A stretch of 64,000 nucleotides of DNA from Candidatus Parcubacteria bacterium (GTDB lineage: Bacteria; Patescibacteriota; Saccharimonadia; Saccharimonadales; Saccharimonadaceae). The position numbers and the translations under genes are program-made. A model generated the notes under the pieces. The model saw only the letters and a list, made by a program, of their open reading frames with translations, was not told where the DNA came from and searched no databases. Shown here in pieces: positions 25,227 through 34,899 of this stretch (the first letter of the stretch is position 1; every line of letters starts with the position of its first letter). Location of the stretch: NCBI GenBank assembly GCA_023432445.1, contig JAEYUP010000001.1, forward strand, positions 434,001-498,000, given 5' to 3'.

Positions 25227-27438
25227 AGGCTTTCGAGGCCTAGGCCGCTTATATGCCGTTTTGCTAGCTGTTATCGGTCTTTCAGTTATCTTTTCGGGGG
25301 ATGTGGCCGCGTATCGTTCAGCCGCGGAGATTGATAATTATTTACCAGGAGGGCGGGATACGATCACCTCTATAGAGAATGGGTTGGCCTCGGCATATAT
25401 AGGATGTAACACCAACAGGACTTGTTTAAACAACAGCGGCGGGGCGTACTGGTACAGTTATTGGATCTCGCCTGCAGGAACGCCTAATGCTGGTTCTCAG
25501 CTAACACTACCATCTTCGACGCGGAACGTTCCACTGCAGCTAAATTCCTTTTTCTTCCTGTCTGCCGCTACTGCGGCGAGAAATGTCGATAGTAATGTGG
25601 GGGTAGGTACCTTGTCAACTACGAATACGTATCCGAACAGGGTGAATACCGGTAACTATCCGAATGATCGAAGACCCGCTTCATCGCCGACTATAAATGT
25701 AGCTTCCCTAAAGGCTCAGAGGGCGAAGGTTTATAGTGCTAGGGTATCCTCGGGTGGAGGGTCACTGAGTAACGTTGCAACAGGGAGTGTTATCGGAACT
25801 TCGACGGATCCTAACAGCCGCTACGCACTTGGATCACCAATGCCATTTACATATAACTCGGGCACGTGGACCGGCCTGCGCCGAACAGTTACCATCGAGT
25901 TTACGATAGCGGTAATAAATACATTTCATAGCGCCCCTCCCGGGGGTACGTCACAATGCACCAATAGTTCAGGAAGACTCATAACCATTTCCTCAAACTC
26001 GTTTGACAGCTGTGGCACACAGAATGTCTACTACACTTTCGACTTCTTCGTCATACCGGTTTGGAACCTGGAACCCGAGATAAGCCTTAATGGAAAGCAG
26101 TCCGCAGTTAGCGGTGAGCGTATAACGGTTGCCCCAAGCGTCAACAACATTGCCGAAGGGCCAAGTACTGGTACTCGCTGGGCAGTGTCCAGTATGGTTT
26201 ACCCACCAGGGCCAAGCCCGAACACCACAAAATCAGTTAGCAGCAATGGCGGCGCGACGGCCAACATGTCAGTACCGTGCCAGCATTTTACCAGCAGGGG
26301 AGGCACTAGTTGCCGAACAGTGGGCTCAGGCACCGGGAACTATCCTCCAGGGACAACCCCGCTGACAGCTCTAGATGATACTATCGCTGACCATCCTTTA
26401 GGGACGAGAATTTGTTATGCGCTATCTGTTTTTTCAAAAGACAACATGGATATAAACCCCGCTAACAGAAACTGGGCCCATTCTGCGCTTGCGTGCCTGA
26501 CTATTGGAAAGAAGCCTATGGCGCAAGTACTGGGGGGAGACTTATGGGTCGGCAGGGCATCCGTAGATGCCGACATCGTTACTGGTGTATCTACAGTTAG
26601 GCGTAATGGTAATAGGAGTTCTACATACGGTTCTTATACCGAGTATGCTATCGCCAGCACTGGTGTAGTGACTGGAATGGCATCAGGTTCTGGGTATGCC
26701 GGAGGCGCTTCTACGAACGTGCTTTGTTCCTTAAGCCTTCTGACTTTCAATAACGCCCAAGCTGGGACTTGCTCTAATGAGAGCATAGGAGGCTACAACA
26801 AGTTGCCGTCTGCGGCACCCCAAATCGCAAGTCGCTTCCCGGTCAGCTCTTCTTCGCCTTCGGTATCTGGTACCGTCCAACTTGCAAATCTTACTTCTAG
26901 GGTCTATCGAGCTGGCAACAACGGCACCATAACGATTCCAGCCGCGACTATCCAAAGAGGTCGCTGGGTGGTCATAAATGCTCCAGGGAATACGGTTCGA
27001 ATAACCGGAAATATCCAGTACGCTAACGCTGTGCTTTCGAGGCTTAGGGACATACCTCAGGTTGTTATAATCGCTAACAACATCCTTATAGACGAGTCGG
27101 TTAGTCGGGTCGATGCCTGGTTGGTGGCGGCTGGAACAGGTGCAAACGGCATCGTAAACACTTGTAGTGCTTCAAATCTTGATAACGCTTCGCCAGCTCA
27201 GCTAGAGACTCGTCTTCACGCTGGTAGATGCGACGACAGGCTGACAGTAAATGGTCCAGTTATAGCAAATCGTCTTTTGCTTCGACGCACGGCCGGGGCC
27301 GGACCAGGCAATCAAGCTGGCAACCCAGCCGAGGTGTTTAACTTTAGACCAGACGCTTATTTATGGCTAGTGGAGCGATCGGCGGCTAGTAGAGCAGTGC
27401 CGACGGTGCACGTTCGAGAGCTTCCGCCTAGGTACTAG
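25207..27438 (+). CDS. Large secreted or surface protein of unknown function
   Basis: 743 aa. A signal peptide or anchor (about 10-34, YAVLLAVIGLSVIFSGDVAAY) is followed by a Ser/Thr/Asn/Gly-rich, beta-rich exported region with about twelve cysteines, several in pairs consistent with disulfides. There is no second membrane helix and no recognisable sortase motif at the C-terminus (VHVRELPPRY). The gene ends about 50 nt before the pilM ATG. Composition suits an adhesin-like or pilus-associated protein, but no domain is identified. Confidence 0.75.
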   Translation: MYQTKSRGFRGLGRLYAVLLAVIGLSVIFSGDVAAYRSAAEIDNYLPGGRDTITSIENGLASAYIGCNTNRTCLNNSGGAYWYSYWISPAGTPNAGSQLTLPSSTRNVPLQLNSFFFLSAATAARNVDSNVGVGTLSTTNTYPNRVNTGNYPNDRRPASSPTINVASLKAQRAKVYSARVSSGGGSLSNVATGSVIGTSTDPNSRYALGSPMPFTYNSGTWTGLRRTVTIEFTIAVINTFHSAPPGGTSQCTNSSGRLITISSNSFDSCGTQNVYYTFDFFVIPVWNLEPEISLNGKQSAVSGERITVAPSVNNIAEGPSTGTRWAVSSMVYPPGPSPNTTKSVSSNGGATANMSVPCQHFTSRGGTSCRTVGSGTGNYPPGTTPLTALDDTIADHPLGTRICYALSVFSKDNMDINPANRNWAHSALACLTIGKKPMAQVLGGDLWVGRASVDADIVTGVSTVRRNGNRSSTYGSYTEYAIASTGVVTGMASGSGYAGGASTNVLCSLSLLTFNNAQAGTCSNESIGGYNKLPSAAPQIASRFPVSSSSPSVSGTVQLANLTSRVYRAGNNGTITIPAATIQRGRWVVINAPGNTVRITGNIQYANAVLSRLRDIPQVVIIANNILIDESVSRVDAWLVAAGTGANGIVNTCSASNLDNASPAQLETRLHAGRCDDRLTVNGPVIANRLLLRRTAGAGPGNQAGNPAEVFNFRPDAYLWLVERSAASRAVPTVHVRELPPRY

Positions 27439-27449
27439 AGTAAATCTCC

Positions 27450-27479
27450 TTGCTTTTATGCTTAAGCTTTGTCTATAAT
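27450..27479 (+). promoter_or_regulatory. Promoter of the pilus operon
   Basis: TTGCTT (27450-27455), 18 nt, TATAAT (27474-27479). It decides the pilM start: a frame beginning at 27469 would overlap the -10 box, whereas ATG 27490 is 10 nt downstream, nearly leaderless. Confidence 0.75.
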
Positions 27480-27489
27480 AAGAGACAAT

Positions 27490-28536
27490 ATGGCGAATAG
27501 CGGCGTGGGCGACTTTTTTGCACTAGATATCGGGACAAATGCTGTCCGAGTTGTTCAGTTGTCTCCGAGTGGTGCGGGGAACTGGTCGCTGTCGCACTTT
27601 GGCTACGCCCCCCTAGATGAAAAAACGAGTGCCTCAGCCTCGCCAGAGGCGGTTCGTAAGTTAGGCGATGTCATCATGACTGCTATCGGTCAGAGCGGTA
27701 TACGTACAAAGAACGTTGTTATAGGCTTGCCTTCGAGCAAGACCTTCACGACTGTCATTGAAGTGCCGACCATGCCTGAAACGGAGTTGCGCAACATGCT
27801 CAAGTATCAGGTTGATCAGTATATTCCGATGGCCGCCAACGAAGCCAAGGTGGACTGGGCTCTTTTAGGGCCTTCGCTGCACGACCAACGTCAACAGGAA
27901 GTGCTGGTTGCCAGTACCTCAAATGCTTACGCCGAGGAAAGACTAGAGTTTATTGAGGGCTTGGGTCTTAACGTTATCGCTGCTGAGCCAGATCCTTTGG
28001 CGATGGTCAGATCATTGCTACCTTCTGGGCTGACTGATGCTCGGCTAATCATAGACGTCGGTGAGCAGTCTACTGACCTAGCGATTACTTTCGGCGACAG
28101 CCCTCGGCTTGTCAGGACGATTCCGATGGGAGTTCGCACGCTAGTGAAGGCGGCAGTTCAGAACCTCAACGTTCAAGAAGACCAAGCGCGACAGTTTATT
28201 CTTAAGTTCGGTCTTGCGCCGGACCGCCTAGAGGGGCAGGTCTTCCGAGCGATTGAGCCGACGCTTGAAAACTTCGCTTCTGAGATTACCAAGTCGATTA
28301 AGTTCTTCCAGACTCGTTATCCAGATACGCCCGTCGGCGGACTGATGTTATCTGGTTTTAGCGCTGTTATACCAAAGTTTGGTGACTATGTTAGCACAAA
28401 GACGGGCATTCAAGCGGCAGTTGCCAACCCTTGGCAGAGAGTTAGAGTTTCGCAGTCCGACCAGCAGCAGCTACTGGCGGTGGCGGCCGAATTTGCCACC
28501 GTTATTGGTCTGGCGCAACGGAGGAACAAGGTATGA
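27490..28536 (+). CDS. pilM: Type IV pilus assembly protein PilM
   Basis: Actin-like cytoplasmic ATP-binding protein that links the PilN/PilO inner-membrane complex to the pilus motor. FFALDIGTNAVRVVQL at the N-terminus is the phosphate-1 motif; LIIDVGEQSTDLAI is phosphate-2; VGGLMLSGFSAVIPKFGDYV is the adenosine motif. 348 aa from the ATG at 27490. Its stop (TGA) overlaps the pilN start by 4 nt, showing tight coupling. Confidence 0.92.
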   Translation: MANSGVGDFFALDIGTNAVRVVQLSPSGAGNWSLSHFGYAPLDEKTSASASPEAVRKLGDVIMTAIGQSGIRTKNVVIGLPSSKTFTTVIEVPTMPETELRNMLKYQVDQYIPMAANEAKVDWALLGPSLHDQRQQEVLVASTSNAYAEERLEFIEGLGLNVIAAEPDPLAMVRSLLPSGLTDARLIIDVGEQSTDLAITFGDSPRLVRTIPMGVRTLVKAAVQNLNVQEDQARQFILKFGLAPDRLEGQVFRAIEPTLENFASEITKSIKFFQTRYPDTPVGGLMLSGFSAVIPKFGDYVSTKTGIQAAVANPWQRVRVSQSDQQQLLAVAAEFATVIGLAQRRNKV

Positions 28537-29261
28537 TCGAAATCAACTTGATTCCAGACGTAAAACAAGAGCTGATAAAAGCTCAGCGTGTCCGTTCGAT
28601 GGTCATATCTGGTTCGATTTTTGCCAGCATTGTGGCTTTAGTTACCGTTACGCTCTTAGCGATGTATGTTTTTGGTGGTCAGGCTTGGCGCAGCGGCATA
28701 GCTGACGACGAGATCCAAAAGAAAGGCGATGAGTTGGCCAAAGTTGAGGATCTTTCTAAGATATTGACACTTCAAAACCAACTGAAAGTTATTTCTGGCC
28801 ATTACGAAAGCAAAAAGATGAACTCGCGCGTGTTTGACATGCTGGCGGCCGTCATCCCACCATCACCAAACGAAGCCCGCATATCTCAGTTATCGGTCGA
28901 TAGCGAGACATCTACTATTCGTCTAGAAGGCCAGACCAGGGCCTTTGACTCAATGGAAGTGTTTAAGAAAACAATAGCCGGAGCTGTGATAGTCTACCGA
29001 CAGGACGGAGCCACAGAGGACACTCAGGTTACCCTAGCATCAGATATTAGTATTACGGACACCAGCTTTGGCGAAGATTCCGAAGGGAACCGAACATTCC
29101 GCTTTACACTGAGCTTTGTCTATCCGGAAGAACTGTTTTCGCCAAACATTGCCCAAGTCGGCTTTAAGCTAATTGTAGACGGTAACGTCACCGACTCTTA
29201 CCTTGGAATACCTAAGACTATCTTTACCAGCGCCGCAAATGACCTCGGAGGGGACCAGTAG
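28533..29261 (+). CDS. pilN: PilN-like pilus alignment protein
   Basis: 242 aa. The N-terminus MIEINLIPDVKQELI carries the PilN motif (I-N-L-[IL]-P) that inserts into PilM. One membrane helix (about 27-50, ISGSIFASIVALVTVTLLAMYVF) precedes a periplasm-side coiled coil and ferredoxin-like domain. It overlaps pilM by 4 nt and is followed 1 nt later by the PilO-like gene. Confidence 0.88.
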   Translation: MIEINLIPDVKQELIKAQRVRSMVISGSIFASIVALVTVTLLAMYVFGGQAWRSGIADDEIQKKGDELAKVEDLSKILTLQNQLKVISGHYESKKMNSRVFDMLAAVIPPSPNEARISQLSVDSETSTIRLEGQTRAFDSMEVFKKTIAGAVIVYRQDGATEDTQVTLASDISITDTSFGEDSEGNRTFRFTLSFVYPEELFSPNIAQVGFKLIVDGNVTDSYLGIPKTIFTSAANDLGGDQ

Positions 29262-29262
29262 T

Positions 29263-29934
29263 ATGGCTACTAACGAAATTGCTGTTCGAAAGCGAATGCA
29301 GATCGCCAAGACAAACCGAATTATGTTTCTATGGATTGCTATATCCTCCGCCCTTATAGGGGTTGCGCTCGTGGTGAGTATCTTCTTAGTACAGAGACTT
29401 ATCTACAACGAGGCGGTCATCGCCAAGAAACAGGAGACAGTCAATACGTTGAAACACAATCTTGATGCGGTTGACTCACTCAAGCAAGAGGTTCGTAAGC
29501 TAGACGTTAATGCGGCCCTGCTGTCAGCGCGCGCAAACGAGAGCGACCAGGCTATTCAGGTGATACTTGATGCCCTGCCTTCGGGAGCCAACTCGACCGC
29601 ACTAGGTTCTTCACTTCAAAAACGACTATTAGCAGATGTCAGTGGCCTGACGCTTCAGACCCTTCAGGTGGACCCTGTTGCTGGTGTTGAAACGGTTTTA
29701 GATGGTGGTGCTGGCGGAGATGGTAGCTTTTCGATAACATTCAACTTCACGGTTGCCGGCTCTCAGTCGGCCCTCAAGAAGGTGCTTCAGAACCTAGAGC
29801 TCTCAATTCGAACTATAGAAGTGACTTCACTCCGTATAACCGGGCAGTCTGGTGGAGCACAAGAAATGAGTATTCAGGGAAGAGCATTCTACGAACCGGC
29901 CAAGACGATTGAGTTCAAGGAGGAGGCAATATGA
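29263..29934 (+). CDS. pilO: PilO-like inner-membrane pilus protein
   Basis: 223 aa from ATG 29263, which has GGAGGGG 9 nt upstream; the longer frame from 29203 lies inside pilN. One membrane helix (about 18-42, IMFLWIAISSALIGVALVVSIFLV), a coiled coil (about 50-90), then an alpha/beta domain. Position and architecture match PilO, the PilN partner; sequence similarity is too low to prove it by eye. The stop overlaps the start of the next small gene by 4 nt. Confidence 0.75.
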   Translation: MATNEIAVRKRMQIAKTNRIMFLWIAISSALIGVALVVSIFLVQRLIYNEAVIAKKQETVNTLKHNLDAVDSLKQEVRKLDVNAALLSARANESDQAIQVILDALPSGANSTALGSSLQKRLLADVSGLTLQTLQVDPVAGVETVLDGGAGGDGSFSITFNFTVAGSQSALKKVLQNLELSIRTIEVTSLRITGQSGGAQEMSIQGRAFYEPAKTIEFKEEAI

Positions 29935-30155
29935 AAAAAAGCGACATAGCTTCAATCGTCCTGATTGCTTCCATCAGCATAGTCATCGCATTTATCGGAG
30001 CTAATGCAATCTTTGAAAACGTGGCTTCCGAGGAAGTGACGGTTAAGACAATCGAAAAGATAAGCACTGAAGTTATTGAGCCAAACGAGTTGATATTTAA
30101 CGAAAACGCAATTAACCCGACGGTTCCGGTGGAAATCAAAGTCGGAAGTGAGTAG
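29931..30155 (+). CDS. Small single-pass membrane protein of the pilus operon
   Basis: 74 aa: MKKSD, one hydrophobic helix (about 6-27, IASIVLIASISIVIAFIGANAIF), then an acidic extracytoplasmic tail. It overlaps the PilO-like gene by 4 nt and precedes pilB by 11 nt. This is the position of pilP in proteobacterial operons, but there is no lipobox or PilP domain. The function is probably in the alignment complex, by context. Confidence 0.7.
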   Translation: MKKSDIASIVLIASISIVIAFIGANAIFENVASEEVTVKTIEKISTEVIEPNELIFNENAINPTVPVEIKVGSE

Positions 30156-30166
30156 GGCGGCAATTT

Positions 30167-31930
30167 ATGGCGCTACTGACTGATGACATCCAAGCAAAAT
30201 TGATGACTCTCCTGGTTGAGGAGGGCTTGGTTGCGGCTGAAGTGCTTCAGGGAGCTCAAGCAGAGTCTGCAAAGGCTGGAAAGCCCTTATTCACTTTGAT
30301 GAGCGAGAAGGGGCTGGTAAATGACGAGCTTTTGACCCACGCTATAGCTCAGGTTTCCGGAGTACCATACGTTGACTTAACGAACACATTAATTGATCAG
30401 AATATCCTAAACCTGCTGCCTCAAGACGTCGCTGAACGCTTCATGGCGGTGCCATTAGCAGAGGTCCAGAACAGGTTGGCGGTCGCAATGATAGACGCCA
30501 ACAACGTCCAGGCGGTGGACTATTTGGCGAACCGTGTACAGCGACCTCTTAAGGTTTTTATGGCTTCAGAGAGTGGAGTTCGTCACGTACTCGACCAGTA
30601 CAAAACCGACTTATCGAGTATTGACGAGGCCGCTCAAGTATCGCAAGAAGAGGCGAAGGCTGAAGACGCTAACGAGGTTAAGACAATTGTCCAAGATTCG
30701 CCTATCAGCCAGGCACTCAGTAAGATTTTGGAGTACGCCGTTAAATCCCAAGCCAGTGACGTGCACGTTGAGCCTCTAGAGAATGCTCTCAAAATTCGTG
30801 CCCGTATCGATGGAGTGCTGCGTGAAGTTATGCAACTTCCAAAGAGCATTGAGCCAGCACTAGTAAGCCGTGTTAAAATCTTGTCAAACCTTAAGATTGA
30901 TGAACACCGCATACCGCAGGATGGCCAATTTGCTGTCAAAGTTGCCGGTAAGGATGTCGATCTTCGTATCGCTATCAGCCCGGTCGTTTGGGGCGAGCAA
31001 ATCGTTATTCGTTTACTAGACAAAACTGGCAACAGCTTCGACCTTGAAGATATGGGGTACGCCGGGCGGGCGCTGAGGGTTATTCGCCGAGGTGTTAAAA
31101 GGCCTAACGGAATGATCTTGACCTCTGGTCCTACTGGTAGCGGTAAGTCGACCAGCCTCTATGCTCTTATAAAAGAAATTAAAGACGATACCGTTAACAT
31201 AGTTACGCTGGAAGACCCGGTGGAGTACAAGATGAGTGGTGTCAATCAGATTCAGGTAAATGGCGATGTTGGCCTGACCTTTGCTAGTGGCTTAAGGTCT
31301 ATCCTGCGACAAGACCCGGACGTAGTGATGGTGGGGGAGATCCGTGATGCCGAAACCGCTAACCTCGCTACTCAAGCGGCACTAACTGGCCACTTAGTGT
31401 TTAGTACGCTTCACACCAACAGTGCGGCCGGTGTTTTGCCGCGCCTTCTCGATATGCAGATTGAGCCATTTTTGATCGCCAGTACGGTGAACACTATTAT
31501 AGGCCAACGGTTAGTTCGGCGCGTAGCCGAAAAGCGGGAGACGTATCAGTCCTCGCCGATCGAGACCCAGAATATCTTAGCTACAGTGGGCCACTTACTG
31601 CCCAAAACCAAAGAAGATGTCGCTAAGGTCTCGGCCGACTTGGGCTACAAAGACCTTCCGTTAGCGGGCCAAAAAGCTTATACTTTAGTGAGAGGGATCG
31701 ACACTCCTCAAACGCCAAAGGGCTACAAGGGTCGCGCCGGTATTTTCGAAGTCATGGACGTCAACACGGACATCCAGCGCATGATCGTCAACCGCGCCAC
31801 CAGTAGTGAAATTCAAAAGCTAGCGGTGTCACAAGGCATGATTACCATGCGGCAGGACGGCTACCTAAAGGCGCTCACGGGTGTCACAACATTAGAAGAA
31901 GTTAACCGAGTTACATCAGATACAGCATAG
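30167..31930 (+). CDS. pilB: Pilus extension ATPase PilB (GspE family)
   Basis: Hexameric ATPase that drives pilus polymerisation. N-terminal MshEN-type domain (about 1-150), then the GspE core: Walker A GPTGSGKSTSLY (about 320-331), Asp box VTLEDPVEY, Walker B LRQDPDVVMVGEIRDAETA, His box TGHLVFSTLHTN. 587 aa. The tetracysteine zinc loop usually found before GYKGRAGIFEVM is present in outline, but all its cysteines are gone; the whole protein has no Cys. Confidence 0.95.
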   Translation: MALLTDDIQAKLMTLLVEEGLVAAEVLQGAQAESAKAGKPLFTLMSEKGLVNDELLTHAIAQVSGVPYVDLTNTLIDQNILNLLPQDVAERFMAVPLAEVQNRLAVAMIDANNVQAVDYLANRVQRPLKVFMASESGVRHVLDQYKTDLSSIDEAAQVSQEEAKAEDANEVKTIVQDSPISQALSKILEYAVKSQASDVHVEPLENALKIRARIDGVLREVMQLPKSIEPALVSRVKILSNLKIDEHRIPQDGQFAVKVAGKDVDLRIAISPVVWGEQIVIRLLDKTGNSFDLEDMGYAGRALRVIRRGVKRPNGMILTSGPTGSGKSTSLYALIKEIKDDTVNIVTLEDPVEYKMSGVNQIQVNGDVGLTFASGLRSILRQDPDVVMVGEIRDAETANLATQAALTGHLVFSTLHTNSAAGVLPRLLDMQIEPFLIASTVNTIIGQRLVRRVAEKRETYQSSPIETQNILATVGHLLPKTKEDVAKVSADLGYKDLPLAGQKAYTLVRGIDTPQTPKGYKGRAGIFEVMDVNTDIQRMIVNRATSSEIQKLAVSQGMITMRQDGYLKALTGVTTLEEVNRVTSDTA

Positions 31931-31939
31931 GTGGGAAAT

Positions 31940-33073
31940 ATGGACACACAGCAACCGACACAACCAGCACCAGCACCAGCTCCGGCGCAACCAGCGCCGC
32001 CAGCAGGGCCGCCGCAGCTAAAAATCGAGGTCCTACTTGAGGAAGTAGTTCGCCGTCGCGCTTCTGACCTCCACTTGCAGGTTGGTTTAGCGCCGATGCT
32101 TCGTATCGACGGAGCCCTTATTCCAATCGCCGGGTTTAACCCACTTGATGAAGCGGCCGTGGAGTCACTAGTATTTGCCATTCTAGATGAAGATCAACGT
32201 CAGATACTACTAAAGGATAAAGAATTTGACTTCAGCTTTGCGTTTGGAACTCTAGGACGCTTCCGCGTTAACGCTTTTCACGAACGTGGCAACTTAGCGG
32301 CGGCTTTACGACTTATTCCAAACGAGATCAAGTCTGTTACAGAGCTAGGGTTGCCGAGTGTTGTAATGTCATTTGCTGATTTCCCGCGCGGCCTCGTACT
32401 GATTACCGGGCCGACCGGTAGTGGTAAGTCCACAACGCTGGCATCGCTTGTCGACAAGATCAATACCGAACGGTCTAACCACATTATCACCATCGAAGAC
32501 CCGATTGAGTTTACGCACAGGTCCAAAAAATCAGTAGTTGTGCAGCGAGAGGTACACTATGACACCTACAGCTTTTCGGCGGCCCTTCGTTCCAGCCTTC
32601 GACAGGACCCGGATGTCGTTCTTATCGGTGAGATGCGTGACCTTGAAACTATTTCGGCTGCTATTACAATCGCCGAGACTGGACACCTTGTTTTTGCGAC
32701 TCTGCACACCAACAGTGCCGCTCAGTCGATTGACCGTATGATCGATGTTTTCCCGCCTCACCAGCAACCGCAGGTTCGTTCACAGCTTGCTAACATTTTG
32801 ATGGCGATCTGTTCACAGCGACTCATACCTTCTATCGGCGGCGGACGCGTTGTGGCCGCTGAAGTGCTTGTAACCAACCCAGCAGTCCGAAACATTATTC
32901 GCGAAGGCAAGGCACACCAACTCGATGCCGTTATCCAAACCGGTGCCGAGCAGGGAATGCAAACTATGGACCGCACCCTCGTCAGCCTTGTCCAGGCCGG
33001 TACTATCACTTACGATAGCGCCAGAGAGTTTGCGGTTGACCTAGTAGAGTTTGAACGACTCATGAGAGGGTAG
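31940..33073 (+). CDS. pilT: Pilus retraction ATPase PilT
   Basis: Powers pilus retraction and twitching. After a Pro/Ala/Gln-rich N-terminus (about 1-28) come the PAS-like domain (LKIEVLLEEVVRRRASDLHLQVGLAPMLRIDG), Walker A GPTGSGKSTTLASL (about 156-169), Asp box ITIEDPIEF, Walker B LRQDPDVVLIGEMRDLETI, and His box TGHLVFATLHTNSAAQSIDRMIDVFP with the PilT-type continuation. 377 aa from the ATG at 31940, which follows AGGTGG; a GTG 9 nt upstream is the alternative. Retractable pili are thus expected. Confidence 0.94.
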   Translation: MDTQQPTQPAPAPAPAQPAPPAGPPQLKIEVLLEEVVRRRASDLHLQVGLAPMLRIDGALIPIAGFNPLDEAAVESLVFAILDEDQRQILLKDKEFDFSFAFGTLGRFRVNAFHERGNLAAALRLIPNEIKSVTELGLPSVVMSFADFPRGLVLITGPTGSGKSTTLASLVDKINTERSNHIITIEDPIEFTHRSKKSVVVQREVHYDTYSFSAALRSSLRQDPDVVLIGEMRDLETISAAITIAETGHLVFATLHTNSAAQSIDRMIDVFPPHQQPQVRSQLANILMAICSQRLIPSIGGGRVVAAEVLVTNPAVRNIIREGKAHQLDAVIQTGAEQGMQTMDRTLVSLVQAGTITYDSAREFAVDLVEFERLMRG

Positions 33074-33076
33074 CCG

Positions 33077-34291
33077 GTGAAAAAGTTTTCATACGAGGCG
33101 AGAGACCAAGCCACGAACAAAATCGTCAAGTCTTCTATACAGGCTGATTCTGAGCGAGCTGCTGCTCAGCTCCTGACCAAGCAGGGTTTTGTTCCACTTG
33201 TTATTAAAGAGCAAGGCGAGGGTGCTGATGGACTTCTTGCCCGCTTTACGAACCGTATTTCGACGAAAGATAAGGTGGTATTTACGAGGCAACTGGCGAC
33301 TTTGCTTGGTGCTGGCTTGCCGCTTAGCCAGAGTCTTCATACCGTTATGGAGCAGACCCAGAACAAGCAGCTTCAGTCAGTGATCCAGGAAGTTTCGGCC
33401 TCTGTTGAGGGAGGAAAGTCGCTCTCAGACTCATTTAAGAAGCACCCAAAGGTTTTTAGCGAGGTATTTTTGTCACTGGTTGCGGCCGGTGAGCTTTCAG
33501 GTACTCTTGATGAAGCATTGCAACGAGTTGCTTTGCAGCAAGAGAAGGACGCCGCCACTATGAGTAAGATTAGGGGAGCGTTGACCTACCCGGTTATCGT
33601 GATTCTGGTCATTGTCGGCGTGATTGCCTTTATGATGTTTACAGTTGTGCCGCAGGTAGAAAAATTATACCTAGATCTTGATAAGGCCTTGCCGCTAATA
33701 ACCCAAGTAATGGTTTCGACGGCTAGTTTTGTGGCCTCTTTTTGGTGGCTGGTCATAATAGCGATTGTCTTCTTGATTTACTTCTTGCGCCAATACTTTC
33801 AAACGGAGTCTGGTATTACATTTAAAGACAACTTCAAGATGAAGGTGCCTATATTTGGCAAAATGTTTCAGAAGCTATACATGGCTCGTTTGGCTCGTAC
33901 TGGCCAAACACTCCTTTCGACAGGTGTTAGCATGCTAGACATGTTAAAAGTGTCTGGTCGGGCCGTAAATAATACAATTGTCGAGCAAGCGGTGGCGCGT
34001 GCGACCGAAAAAGTCCAAGGCGGTAAAGCGCTTTCCACGGCCCTTGAAGCTGAGCCGGTGATATTGTCATTAGTTCCACAGATGATTAAGATCGGCGAAC
34101 AGTCCGGAAAGATCGACGATATGATGGGCAAGGTGGCGCAGGTGTATGAAGAAGAGCTCGACGAAGAGATTCGGACTATTTCGACATCGATTGAACCAAT
34201 CTTGATGGTGGTCCTCGCGGTGGTGGCTGGTGGTATGGTTGGCGCGATCTTGTTGCCGATATACGGCCTCGTTAACAACGTTAACATATAG
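33077..34291 (+). CDS. pilC: Pilus inner-membrane platform protein PilC
   Basis: 404 aa; two T2SF domains (about 68-190 and 270-392) with the expected helices: TYPVIVILVIVGVIAFMMFTVVPQVE, WWLVIIAIVFLIYF and ILMVVLAVVAGGMVGAILLPIYGL. The N-terminal cytoplasmic domain starts VKKFSYEARDQATNKIVKSSIQA. GTG start 4 nt after the pilT stop. It couples the PilB/PilT motors to the growing pilus. Confidence 0.95.
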   Translation: MKKFSYEARDQATNKIVKSSIQADSERAAAQLLTKQGFVPLVIKEQGEGADGLLARFTNRISTKDKVVFTRQLATLLGAGLPLSQSLHTVMEQTQNKQLQSVIQEVSASVEGGKSLSDSFKKHPKVFSEVFLSLVAAGELSGTLDEALQRVALQQEKDAATMSKIRGALTYPVIVILVIVGVIAFMMFTVVPQVEKLYLDLDKALPLITQVMVSTASFVASFWWLVIIAIVFLIYFLRQYFQTESGITFKDNFKMKVPIFGKMFQKLYMARLARTGQTLLSTGVSMLDMLKVSGRAVNNTIVEQAVARATEKVQGGKALSTALEAEPVILSLVPQMIKIGEQSGKIDDMMGKVAQVYEEELDEEIRTISTSIEPILMVVLAVVAGGMVGAILLPIYGLVNNVNI

Positions 34292-34365
34292 ACAAGAGCG
34301 CCTCGGTGCGGTAGCATAGATAACATAAGCGATATACAGTTCATCTGAAAGGTGGGAAACTCACA

Positions 34366-34881
34366 ATGAACACTCAAACAAAGCAAAAAGGATTCTCGAT
34401 CATCGAGGTTGTCTTGGTGCTTGCGATTGCCGGACTCATCTTTTTGATGGTTTTCATCGCATTGCCGGCACTGCAACGCGGTCAACGCGACACGGCACGC
34501 CAGAACGAAGTTAACACAGTAGTCAGCCAGATGGGTACATACGCCGGTGCAAACAACGGACGGCTTCCTACGGATGCAAACGACATCGCTAAGATGGTTA
34601 CTGGCAAGGCTGACAGCAACAAACTTGAAAGTGATACGCAGCTTTTCGTAAAACGTACGACCTATGCTGCGACAACATTACCTACGGTTGACCTAGATGC
34701 CGTGATCAACGGAACTGACGCTGTCTTGGGCCCTCAAGAGATCTATATATACATTGGGTTCAAGTGCGGTGTCGATAGCGCCTCGGGAAAGGTGACGTCT
34801 CTTGAGCGTGGTAACACTCGCCAAGCCGTCGCCCTCAGCGTCGTTGAGTCTACCGGTGGCATCTACTGCAAGAGCACTTAG
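34366..34881 (+). CDS. Type IV pilin, probably the major subunit
   Basis: 171 aa prepilin with short basic leader MNTQTKQKG, cleavage between Gly9 and Phe10, and the N-terminal helix FSIIEVVLVLAIAGLIFLMV including the conserved Glu at mature position 5. The globular domain has two cysteines near the end (FKCGVD, IYCKST) suitable for a D-region disulfide. It has its own leader with an RBS (AAGGTGGGAAA) and stands directly after pilC and before pilD, the usual place of the main pilin. Confidence 0.9.
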   Translation: MNTQTKQKGFSIIEVVLVLAIAGLIFLMVFIALPALQRGQRDTARQNEVNTVVSQMGTYAGANNGRLPTDANDIAKMVTGKADSNKLESDTQLFVKRTTYAATTLPTVDLDAVINGTDAVLGPQEIYIYIGFKCGVDSASGKVTSLERGNTRQAVALSVVESTGGIYCKST

Positions 34882-34899
34882 AGTGTTATTATAGAAAGC

